Shown: piece by piece, positions 11,801-22,257 of the stretch
How the letters are laid out: the number at the start of each line of letters is the position of its first letter
How positions within the stretch are numbered: the first letter of the stretch is position 1
Source: Ooceraea biroi
Lineage: Eukaryota > Arthropoda > Insecta > Hymenoptera > Formicidae
DNA: 64,000 nt
Assembly: GCF_003672135.1 (NCBI RefSeq)
Contig: NC_039514.1
Span: forward strand, 9,165,787-9,229,786
Direction: 5' to 3'
Made by a program: the position numbers and the translations under genes
Notes under the pieces: model-generated
Databases searched by the model: none
Seen by the model: the letters and a program-made list of their open reading frames with translations, nothing else
Told to the model about the DNA's origin: nothing

Positions 11801-14800
11801 AAGCATGCTTGTTCCTCTATTTTACTGTCATCTCTATTTGACAAACTCTTCTTTTTTTTCTTCTTCTCAGATCTCTCCTCCGTTGTATCTTGGTTACGTG
11901 ATTTGCTCAGGGAACGTCCCTCCTGCGATATTTCCATTCCATTCCTGTCCGATTTCTCCTGCGATACGTCTATTTCCTTTTCTATTGACTGCGAACACTC
12001 TTGACTGGTTTCGTCAGCGCTATTATTTTTCTTTGTTGTTTTCTCCTCCTGTTCGTCAGCCTCTTCTGAGATTAGATTGATATCAATATCGCTCTCGGGA
12101 TCACTATCGACAATTAAGATTTCATCTTCTCGAGTCTTCTCTGAAACATGCGAGTTGTTCTTTGTTTCCAAATCATCAGACGATTCATGTATGTTATTCT
12201 GTTTTATATCTCGCTTTATCGATTCTTTCTCAGTTGCTAGTCGCTCAGCGATGTTTGTAAAATCAGAAGATTCATTATTCTGAATCACTGCTTTATTCGT
12301 ATTGGAGACACTGGATGTGGACTGGACCATTTGCGCAACATTGGACGATTCTAATTCTTTCACGAATTCGGACACGTTTTTCTGTTCCTGTTCTCTATCA
12401 ACATCTACTGTTTCATCATTTTGAGCTGACTCCTTTGCGACAGACCGGTCGTTGGATTTTTCGTTAACCGATGGTGAAGCTTGCAGATCAACAGATGATT
12501 TCGCCGAACGATCAAGAGTGATTACATCTTCAGCTGCATCACGGAGACACGAATTTCGTCCTATCAATGCTAATTTCACATCATTGTTGCCATCATCTGT
12601 AAGAAGAATCATAAATTAGAAATTATTGAAAAGAATCTATTAGAAACTAAAAGAAGACTTCAGTCAAAATCAAGTTTCCTTACTTTCTGAAGCAGTCAAA
12701 GTATCTTTACTTTCTGAAGCAGTCAAATTATCCATGGAGACTTCACTGGGAATTGCTGTAATTATTGTGCTTTATTAGGTGCTATATAGTGTATTATCAG
12801 ATGATGGATTTTTTTATAGAAGTGCCTTGTTTCTTATTTATATGAAGGTGCAATATATAAACATACAGATTATAACAGTAAATCAAATTGCATTCTCATC
12901 TTGTACAAATAAAAGACTTTTTTAAAAAAAATTCATTAAGTATTTTAGACAAAGTAAATGAAATTTATATTCTATGTAAAAAAAGTGCAAATAAATGTTA
13001 CTTTAGAATTGTACAGGGTTTAAAATGTTTAAAAAGAAAAAAATTTTTAATTTTACTTACCCAAACTGTTCTTATCATGCACTGTTTTATCCACACTAGC
13101 ATTGTGTATTTCACTTTTGTTGTCCGAGTGGTCAAATTTCTTTTCTTGACAAAGACTATCATCTCCTTCATTATTGTCTTTATTTATACTTCTACGTTTT
13201 TTACTAATCTTCTGACTTGTTTGGGATTGTGAGGCTATGTCTGGTAAATAGTTTGAATCTCCTGTAAGTTTAATATAATTTATTATAAATAAAGTTATTT
13301 ATCAATTATAAAATTATTAATCATTACCACATATATACTTTAAGTATCATGAATATAAAAGTAAAATGTGATAAATAATAAATATATATATATAAGCTTA
13401 ATTAATTAAAATATATATCTAATTTACTAAGTAACAAAACTTAGAGATATAATAGAAACATTTTTGAAAAACAAAAAACGTAATCAAGAGATTAAAAATT
13501 TTTAGATTTACTTACCAAGATTTTCCTTATTTTCCATTGTTACATTCATATTACTATTACTCTTATTGAATAATTCACTCTTCTCCGGTAGATCAAATGC
13601 TTCATCTGATGATAATATTACAGATGATGATGATGATGTTGCTTTATCTGAGTATGTATACATAAAATATATTTTCTTCTTTTCCAAAAAATTTAGCATA
13701 CATTATATTTTTTTTACTTCTACGATTATTTCTTTTGCTTACCATAATCATCTTTCTTTATTTTATATTTACTCATACCTTTTCGTGTCTCAGTAGCACT
13801 TTGACTTTCTGGGGAAAATGACAGTTTATCCAACGAAGAATCCAAATTTCCTGTATACCAAAGATAAATTTATATTACAACTTCTAAATTATTATAAATC
13901 GATAAAAAATATAGTAAAAATTCTAAAATATAATAAATTCTAAAATGCCAGAAAAGAATATTTAATACCAATATATTTACACTTTATTTCTTCGAAGTGT
14001 ATATAATTTGAACATAAGAATTTCTAAGTTTATATATAACTTGAACATAAGAATTTAAAAGAATCTAATTTATTTTAATTTTTGACACAATATGTGAAAT
14101 TTTTATTCTATTTTCTAAAGAGCAATGATTGCAATGCATATGAATGTAATCTTGGTATTTGCAAAACAATTTTTAATTTTACTTACTAATAGAATTCCTT
14201 TTTTTAGATGCACCGCTATTGGTACTATTATTGTGCACTTCACTATTGTTTTCTGCCAGTTTAGGTGCTTTATCTGAAAGATAAAAAAATATAAATTATA
14301 TACACTGCTCCTCTCTTTCTTTGATTTTTACTTTCCTTCATCAAATCTTTTATTAGTTACATTTTTATACTTTCGTATATAGAATTTTCCATTATTTTTG
14401 CTTATGCAACTGCATATGCGTTTTACTTACTGTGGCGACTCGGCGCCTGACACCCGGCGGCCAGTCTGCCACCATTAGAAGTGAGATCACAAACAAGATA
14501 ACGAGTCATAACAACGATAGAGGACGAATCCGCGGAACAATTACTCGGAATAAGTTCTCCCGGCAGAATATATAAAGGCCGCGGCAACGAAGATTCCTCT
14601 ATTATGTTGTTATAACTTAGGAACATGTAGACATGTTATAATAAAATTATAATTACCTGAATTTGTAGGTTCTTCTATTTCGGGTATTGTAAGATCTAAT
14701 CGCACGTAAGGTATAAGATACTCTTCAACTTCTTCTTTGACCGGAGAGTTTGCTGGCAAAACAGATGCCCGTCTGCGTACTTTAACCGGCGTATTCGGTT

Positions 14801-15883
14801 GACTCTTAGTTTGGTCAGTCAAGGATTCCGGTTCGACAGAACTAGATCTCGTTCTACGTGTGCTTCGGACCGCTGGCGATGGTGATTTCGTCTCAGAGCC
14901 AGCTCGTACAAAACACTTACTAATTATTGCACAAAAAATTGTTACATTATTAAATATAATTCTAACGGAGAGAGAGAGAGAGAAAATATGAATTATTTAA
15001 TTATATAATTAATGTATAAGGTTAAATAACTAATATATATATTAATTAAAATATGCAATAACTAGATATATGTATGTATATGTATATATATATATATATA
15101 TGCCTTGCTCGCAAAGTCATCTTGGTTGGTGTTGTGTTGGAAGATGTAGCAGCTGTACTCCTGGTGATTCTCTTGGTAGGTGTCCCGATATCCATGGTCT
15201 TACTGGCATACGAAGACATAGAAACCCTTCTGCTACGTTGTTCCTTTAGCACATCCAATGAAACAGAATCCAGAGTCGTGGCACGTTTTCTAGTTACTCT
15301 GACTGGTTGATTGTTGACACTACTAGTATCACTGCCAGGAGAGACTGAAGGCGTGTTCTGTTTTATCCTGCTGCTACGGCGTAAGCTAGGAGAGTTTACT
15401 GTTTGTGTAGCAAGCGATCGAATATGATCTATAACAAAAATGTACATAGATTAATGAAAAATTGAGCTATTCAAAATACTAGAGAAATACAAGCTTTCAA
15501 AGTAACACATGTGAGAGATAAAGGTAACACTACTTTCTAACAATTCTAAATGCATAATACTTTTACATATACTCATACATTTAAACTATATCCAGTTAAC
15601 GATAACGATACCGCGGAAACTGATACGCCATACGGAGGATCGTTGAAGAAGAGAACAGAAATAAGATTCATCGTTTCATGAATTGAATCAAGATCGTTTT
15701 ATGAACTCTTTACACCCCGTCGTGATCAGTGATGATGATCGCTGACGGACGCGAGAAACGCTTTTTAATGCCGAGCCATGGCGATGGTCGGACGCGCGTA
15801 TCGCGCGCAAGCGATAAAAGAAACTGATACGAACCTACTTTCAACTCGGAATCGTCGTCCGAGTCTCGCGTGGAGCGCGGCAT
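8872..15883 (-). CDS. Large acidic/basic low-complexity nuclear protein, 10 exons
   Basis: The proposed exons are 15835-15883, 15104-15428, 14657-14919, 14187-14273, 13779-13850, 13516-13647, 13061-13261, 12684-12755, 9414-12596 and 8872-9239. Their phases join cleanly to about 1583 residues. The protein starts MPRSTRDSDDDSELK. The N-terminal third has RRSSRIKQ-type and TRKRA-type basic and Ser/Thr-rich segments. The 3.2-kb exon encodes long runs of Glu, Asp and Ser alternating with Lys clusters such as KKKKKK, which look like nucleolar or nuclear localisation signals. It ends in a predicted coiled coil with a tandem KEKKMLEI repeat. The last exon carries a conserved-looking basic tail ending YSSNAV. 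No enzyme domain is seen. The layout resembles insect nucleolar scaffold proteins such as Slender lobes, but I cannot confirm that. Intron 2 would need a GC donor. Exon 5 could instead run on to a second donor near 13743. Confidence 0.75.
14431..14625. mobile_element. Possible LTR fragment inside intron 3 of the acidic-protein gene
   Basis: A GC-rich block starting TGTGGCGACTCGG sits abruptly in very AT-rich intron DNA. It carries a TATATAAAGG box at about 14568, as an LTR promoter would. No matching second LTR and no clear target duplication are visible, so this is only a candidate for a solo or truncated LTR. Its minus-strand open frame cannot be spliced in phase into the host gene. Confidence 0.3.
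15068..15102. repeat. TA microsatellite at an exon edge
   Basis: A run of TA/TG dinucleotides directly abuts the proposed 5' splice site of exon 2 of the acidic-protein gene on the minus strand. Confidence 0.85.
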
Positions 15884-16773
15884 CCTCGCAAACTCGATTG
15901 GCAGCGTAACAATTGGGTATCAGCGACGAGGAGGAATATAGATACGGATAAAATGCGGAAGAAAGGTTATCGTGGCCACGTGTTCCGCAAATTCGAATTT
16001 CGACACTATGGCCCGAGCAGTAACGGGCAACGCCGATTTGCCTCGGCGAATGTTGCTATGGGCTATGGCCTATGATCCGAAGAGAGAGCAATGCCGAGCA
16101 GTGTCACCGTGTCAGCTCGGCGACGCCATCTGAAGAATCTCCTCTACTCGTCAAGAGCTATATCATCTTACGGTAATTCAGTGCAGGGTAGTTGCGCGTG
16201 TTTCGGGACAAAATTAAAATTGCCATCGTCGCGACGATGTATTATATTATATGTAAAAAAATAACTTATCTTCAATAATTTAGTACTTCGTTTTTTATGA
16301 TTGTTAATATTGAAATAGGAAAATAGAGTTAATATTAAAATCCCATTCGTCCTATAAGAATATGTATGTAGATGTAAGAATATACATGTAACAGTATCTT
16401 GAAAACTACATTTTATATGTTTTAACATGGAAATGTAACGTATTTAGTAGACGATTCAGCATTGTTAACAGTAATTATAAATATTTTATGTATATCAAAG
16501 ATGTAAATAAAAAACGAAAAATATGAGTAACGTAATTGTTCAATAAAACACTTAATAAATGATTAGTAATATGTTCAAATATTTTTAATAACGTGATATA
16601 AAGATGTGATTATGATAATGATGATGATGATGATAATAATAGTAATATTATGTTCCTATATTTTACGAATAATGATATTGTTATACTTTAACTAAGTATC
16701 CTTATAAGGATACTTAGGATATCTTAAGCTCTAGCTATAACTTAAAATTCATCTGAAAGAAATTTCTTCTCGA
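15884..16773. other. Intergenic, upstream of the acidic-protein gene
   Basis: The first 250 bp are comparatively GC-rich and likely hold the promoter of the minus-strand gene. A CCAAT box on the minus strand lies near 15898. The remainder is AT-rich and includes a short GAT microsatellite near 16616-16650. No coding signal is seen. Confidence 0.45.
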
Positions 16774-16846
16774 GCCCGGCTAGCTCAGTCGGTAGAGCAT
16801 GAGACTCTTAATCTCAGGGTCGTGGGTTCGAGCCCCACGTTGGGCG
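16774..16846 (+). tRNA. tRNA-Lys (CTT anticodon)
   Basis: The 73-nt cloverleaf has acceptor stem GCCCGGC pairing with GTTGGGC, with two G-T pairs. The D-loop (box A) is TAGCTCAGTCGGTAGAGC. The anticodon stem GAGAC/ATCTC frames CTCTTAA, so the anticodon is CTT. The T-arm (box B) is GGGTTCGAGCCCC. There is no intron. A T-run beginning at 16850 is a typical RNA polymerase III terminator. Confidence 0.97.
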
Positions 16847-16849
16847 ACT

Positions 16850-16858
16850 TTTTTTTTA
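16850..16858 (+). terminator. Pol III T-run terminator of tRNA-Lys
   Basis: An uninterrupted run of T residues begins four bases after the tRNA 3' end, the standard RNA polymerase III stop signal. Confidence 0.8.
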
Positions 16859-17213
16859 CTAAAATTATCATGTTAGGATGTAATATTATCCTTAAATTAT
16901 TCATAAATATTTTATTTCTAATTTCTAATTTTTCTTTAGCATTTCAGACTGGTTGAGACAACATAAATAATATGTAAATGTGAATCTAAGAAAAAAAAGA
17001 AATTTGTTTGTAGTTATAAAACACATTGTTTAAAAATATCGAATATTATTTAAAATTGCTGAATAGATCTGAAGTAAGAGTTTCATGATATAACGAAGCA
17101 AATTACATTCAATTCTTTTTAATTAATCTTTAATTATACAGAAAGAATAGTCAAAGCAAGAACAATCTTTCAGGATAAGTTGTCCTCGCTGCGGTAAATC
17201 ATTATCACTATAG

Positions 17214-18689
17214 CCCAGATAGCACATTAAATTCTATGAATATTCTATTTACTGTCAAATATGCTTATATGAGAATATTCCTTCAGAATTATGTATGAAT
17301 ATGTCTAGAATATTTTTGTTTGCAAGGAACATTCTATAAATGTATGTAGTACATTTAAAAGTATTTAATAAGAATATGCTAAGAATGTTTCAAAAACGTT
17401 AAAAGAATATACAACTTTTAGTCAGATGGCGTTAGAAAATAGAATGGTTAGGAACTAGTGAATTGTTCACATCATCAAAGCACGACGTAGTACTTAGTAC
17501 GAATAATTCCTTCAATATTAGTGACTCGAAAAAGAATCATTATTGTGTTTCGGTTTTTACAAACGCTCCCACGTAAAGTAGTGAAGTCCTCGACGATATT
17601 CCATCGCATATTGATTTTCAACACTGCCGATTTAACAATCGGGCTCGAATACGACACAAGTCTATCGCGTTTGTCAGTATTCGCGATCGCCGTTTTTTAA
17701 GGATTTAAGATTTTTGAGGATTAAGGATATAATCCAGTTCAAGAAGAACTCGTATACTGTTCGCATTTCAATGTGTCCTTAATTGTATGAAGTGGAAAGA
17801 AGCAGTACTGGCAAAGAAACGAGAAGAAGAGAATACCGTGAGAGAGTTAGAATTATTTTACGGTAAGAATTATTATGGAAACTTCTTTTTACTGTAATTA
17901 CAAGCGTATTTGTTTTAATTTGGACTTTTTATTTTATCTAGCTGTTGAGAAAAAGAAGTAAAAAAAATAGTAATAATAATAAACCAGCAAAATAATAATA
18001 ATAATAAAAATTAAGTTTATTATAATTTACTTGTGAAATGTACCCTAATATATTAATTATAATAAAATATTTAAAATTTATATTGTTTCTAATTTTATTT
18101 TAAATAAACGAAAATTTACATTAATTAAAACATTTTAAATATTCCAAATACCTACAATTATGTTTCGCAGTGTAACAAAATCAAAATATCTGTTAACATA
18201 TAAATATAGAAAACTGCATTTTCATAATAAATGTTTAAATAGATTATGATTTTAATAAGTATTATTATTCTATCCTTTGTCTATCAAAATATGTATTTGC
18301 ATAAATATCTACAGCTTAAAAAGCAATTATACACAGAATATTTATGCATAGTAGACACGTGAAAAATAATTGGTGTATCTCAAATATTTAAAATATTTTA
18401 AGTAATGTAAATTTTCATGTATAAATAACCTATATAAAATATCCTGTGAATATTCCCAAACTCTGTTTTGTATATTACAAGAATATTTCAAAGAATATTC
18501 TGTGGCTCTATTCAGCATATTATAAGTAGTCCCATTTTATTATTCAGCATATTATAAGTAGTCCCATTTTATTATTCTCTGCGCATTTATATAATGTGCT
18601 TTTCATCTTATCAGTACATTCTCAGAATATTCTAATATTCTCAATAAATATTTATAGAATCTTCACAGAATAGGTTTGTGTTATCTGGG
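17214..18689. mobile_element. DNA element with CCCAGATARCACA terminal repeats
   Basis: The left end CCCAGATAGCACA matches the complement of the right end (CCCAGATAACACA). The 1476-bp interior is AT-rich and rich in GAATATTC-like motifs. It includes a perfect 32-bp tandem duplication at 18509-18540 and 18541-18572. A short open exon-like segment at about 17788-17861 starts MKWKEAVLAKKREEEN and ends in a GTAAGA donor. I cannot identify a target duplication or a superfamily. The ends resemble those of the element at 36503-37242. Confidence 0.55.
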
Positions 18690-21590
18690 AGGTCATTCAT
18701 TGTGCCTGCATGAGGTGAAAGGCCGACCCTGATCGAGCAAGGAATTTATTTCTTTTCCTACTTATTTATCAACGTTTTTGCCAAAGTTATTCCACCGCGA
18801 AGGACTCACACGTTCATGAGAAAAAGAGACATGTAGGTTGATTATTTGGCCGGTATACAATGATACAATTACATTATTCATAATTCGATTGCCAGAGCTT
18901 CATTTATATCAACGAAACGTGGAAGCATCATGAGAAGATGTATCTGCGAGTGTTTTTCGTATCAACAGTTTTTACTCCATGTGATCATAAAACATCGATA
19001 AGTTCAACCTGTATTAAAATAAAAGTAACAGATTTTTTAATTATTTTCAATCAACGAAATTTCCTTGCAACACATATCGTTCAATTCATTTAAATTATTT
19101 TACGATAAATTTAAGAAAGTATGCAATTATCGTATATTTTTTAACAACACCATGCAATAACGTGTAGTTTATTTTTTAATCTAGTAAAGCTATTCTATCA
19201 GTTTAATTCTATTGTTGTATTAAAGTACGAGAAGTATCTTAAGGACAAGTCATATCTCGCAAGTTGATACCCTTTGATACACTTGATCAAGGCACAGACT
19301 AATTAAATGTCTGTTGCATTCAATCAAGACGTCAAACCGCGTATAGATTGATTTTAATTATGCGCGAAGGATTCTCTCGCATCATTAAGGGCAGTCTCGA
19401 ATCACTTAACATGCCCTGCGGACCTGTGTGTAATAATGAGCCCTATATGATAACATGTATATTACGTACGTTCTTGACTTCGATGTCTACATATTTATTC
19501 TCTAATGAATTTAAAGTCGATTTTTTCCTTAACAAAAATATTTCCAAGTTCTGTTAGTCTCGCAATTAAAGTTATTACATTTATTTAATTTTTATATCAA
19601 TTATTTTCGCAAATAAACTCCACGATTTTATTTTAGAACAAAGTCTATCAGAGATTAAAACTGACGGAACACTTTGTTTGCTTCAATATAATTATAATTA
19701 ATTACAATACATAAATGTATTGAATGAAGGAAATTCATTATAGCACAAAGAGTAACGTAATAACTTATCATTGCTAGCATATTGACTATATTCAACATTG
19801 TATTGCACTTTGCTCGAGTATCTCTTTCGTAAGAAAAATACACAATTCTGTTTCCTTTGCGATAAATCGATGAGGAACCGTGTCAACGCAAAAATATATC
19901 CTGTCGCACGCCATTTATCGTTGCAATTCCAAGTTCGCGTAATCTTCCGGGATTTACACTTTGATAAGTCGCAAATCGATGCGTGCGCGTTTCGTTATAC
20001 CGTAACGATTCGTCAGGATGAGAGTCGGTGCGAAATGTGAGCCGGGCAGGTCGCGAAAGGGATCGTGTCACGTACAAGCAACTTTGTTGATGTAACACGA
20101 ATCAATGCATACGAATCAATGCGTAAGAGAAATAAGCGATAATCCGCGATGACGAGACGCCGTCTCACCCGTCTGGCGTCCGACCAAACCGAGCGTTCGC
20201 TACTGCTGATTGCTCTTAGCGAACGTTAATCGCTGGATATTTTCGCGGATACTCTCTTTCTTTCTGATTTGCATACAGCATCGCACGTTTAATTGCTCAA
20301 TTTTACTTTACAGTATGTCTACACACAGGATTACGTTAGAAAGAATGAAGCGCTTTTCACTTTGCGTGTAGCTAATTGTTTTCCAATGATTTCTATTTAT
20401 ATAGGAATATTGATGTATGAAGATATTATTATTTATATATGAAGATAGTAATAATGATCAACTGCGATTTTCCATTTTCCTATTTCTCGCGAGCATTGTA
20501 AGATGTTGTCTTGTAGATTTATTGAATGATTTTTATAAGAGATATTGTTAAATTAATTGGCTCAGTCTTCTAGAATTGTTAATTCTAGAATTAGGTATTG
20601 CTCTTTGACAGAAAATTCTATAAATTCTTACGTTTCTCCTCATATGATGACCTACTTTCGTGACTTATATTTTCGGCGTACTATCGACCCTACGCAACGT
20701 GGACCATATCTAAAGCTGGGTAAGTCAGCTTGACCCAATTTTGTAGGGTTACACGCCTGCGTGTTGTCGAATCGATATTATCCTTGTCGACCAACGATGA
20801 CAAATGCAATCAATATATTTTTTGCAAAATTTTTAACAAAACCAGAAATGAAGAGCATGTGAGACAATAACAAAGAGAAGTCAAAATTTATTTAAAAAAA
20901 ATATATATAAACGATTAATTACATTTCTTTTCAGAACTCAATTCTTATATTCTTAGGATTAATATAGAAAAGTAAATGCAAGACTCATTACACACACACG
21001 CACACACATATGTACGTAAGCACACATGCTATGCGATGAATCATAACACGCGGGATTTTGAGGCAGATGATACGCATCTCTCTATCAGCTTCTTCATAGG
21101 AAGCTACGCGTCCCCTGACCTCTTCCCATTGCTTCTCGGATTGGATTCTTCCTTATCGTATCGCAGCGGATATGCCGCCCTGAGTACCATACGAATTCTT
21201 AAGAAGCCATAGCCTCATCAGTAGAATAATATTTGCCTTATAGCAAATGTCATAATTGAATTATGTGATACGCGATACTCGATGATATCAATTTTATTAA
21301 AATCAGCTGATAATCATAGTGCCTCGTTGACAGATCTTTATCGTTAATTACTATAAATTATAAAATGAAGCTTCGCTTTATTTCAATACTTATCATATCC
21401 AAATAAATAATATTGGTTGCAATAAAATCTTGACAAAAATTACCAAGGTCGAGTATGCGTACCATTTCACACACGCGATATTCACTCGACGCATTGTCGT
21501 ACATAGATATGTCATCCGTAACGGATGAACATATCTAGTTTGTGCAATATCGCGTCATTCGTCGATAAGGTGTTCAAATGCATCATAACA
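18690..21590. other. AT-rich gene-free stretch
   Basis: I see only short open frames without motifs. A CA-rich microsatellite lies at 20989-21007. A short hairpin (AGATATGT/ACATATCT with CATCCGT/ACGGATG stems) lies at about 21505-21537. Nothing supports a gene. Confidence 0.4.
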
Positions 21591-22257
21591 CACAGTAAAA
21601 AATAAAATGTTAATTTTAACATTTTTTGCATGTCCCAGAAAGTCCACTCTAAATTTTAAGTTAAAGTAACTCATTCGTCATATGTTACTTCTTGACAAAC
21701 TAGAAATGTTAAGTAATTAACACAATATTTTACATTTATTTTTGTTATTGTAACTTTAAGTGTGATGTAAAAATAACATACAAAGTAATTGAAAACTACA
21801 TGGAAGAGAAGTTACATAACTCATCAGAAAAGTTGATAGAACATTTTCGTTCATACAATATGAACATTTACTTTTTATGTTATATTAACACATGATAGTA
21901 ATTATTTCAACTTAAATTATTTTTGATAGAAACATTTAATCTTAGTAAATTTGATTATTTTATATGTCAAGGTTCATGATTATTTGAAGATTTACTTTAA
22001 CTTCTTTTAGAATGTTAAACTGACTTTGTGACATGTTGATTGTTTAAAATTATTGTGTTAAAAGCATTTGAAATAATATTCCATTTCTAAGAGACATACA
22101 CAAAATGTTAAGTTATGAAGTTAACATTAATGTAACATATAAAATTGTTATAAAAGTAATAACATATCAGTTGTATGTTAATTTTACATTGAAGTAGTAA
22201 TCAAAACATGGCAACACGAGAAAATTTTAACATATGGACGCACAATTTTTAACGGTG
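21591..22257. mobile_element. Short inverted-repeat (MITE-like) element
   Basis: The left end CACAGTAAAAAAT and the complement of the right end, CACCGTTAAAAAT, form imperfect terminal repeats. The interior is AT-rich and dominated by repeated GTTAA/TTAAC and TAACAT words. There is no coding capacity, and no convincing target duplication is visible. The superfamily is not assigned. Confidence 0.45.

Noticed and set aside
10868..12004. 378-codon plus-strand open frame
   Set aside because: It is antisense to the low-complexity exon of the acidic-protein gene. Its Ser/Phe-rich translation is the mirror of Glu/Lys/Ser codons.
14423..14626. 67-codon minus-strand frame as an extra exon of the acidic-protein gene
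   Set aside because: No acceptor joins it in phase, and it lies in a GC-rich, LTR-like block.
17214..18689. Assignment to a named transposon superfamily
   Set aside because: Terminal repeats alone, without a target duplication or transposase, do not decide it.
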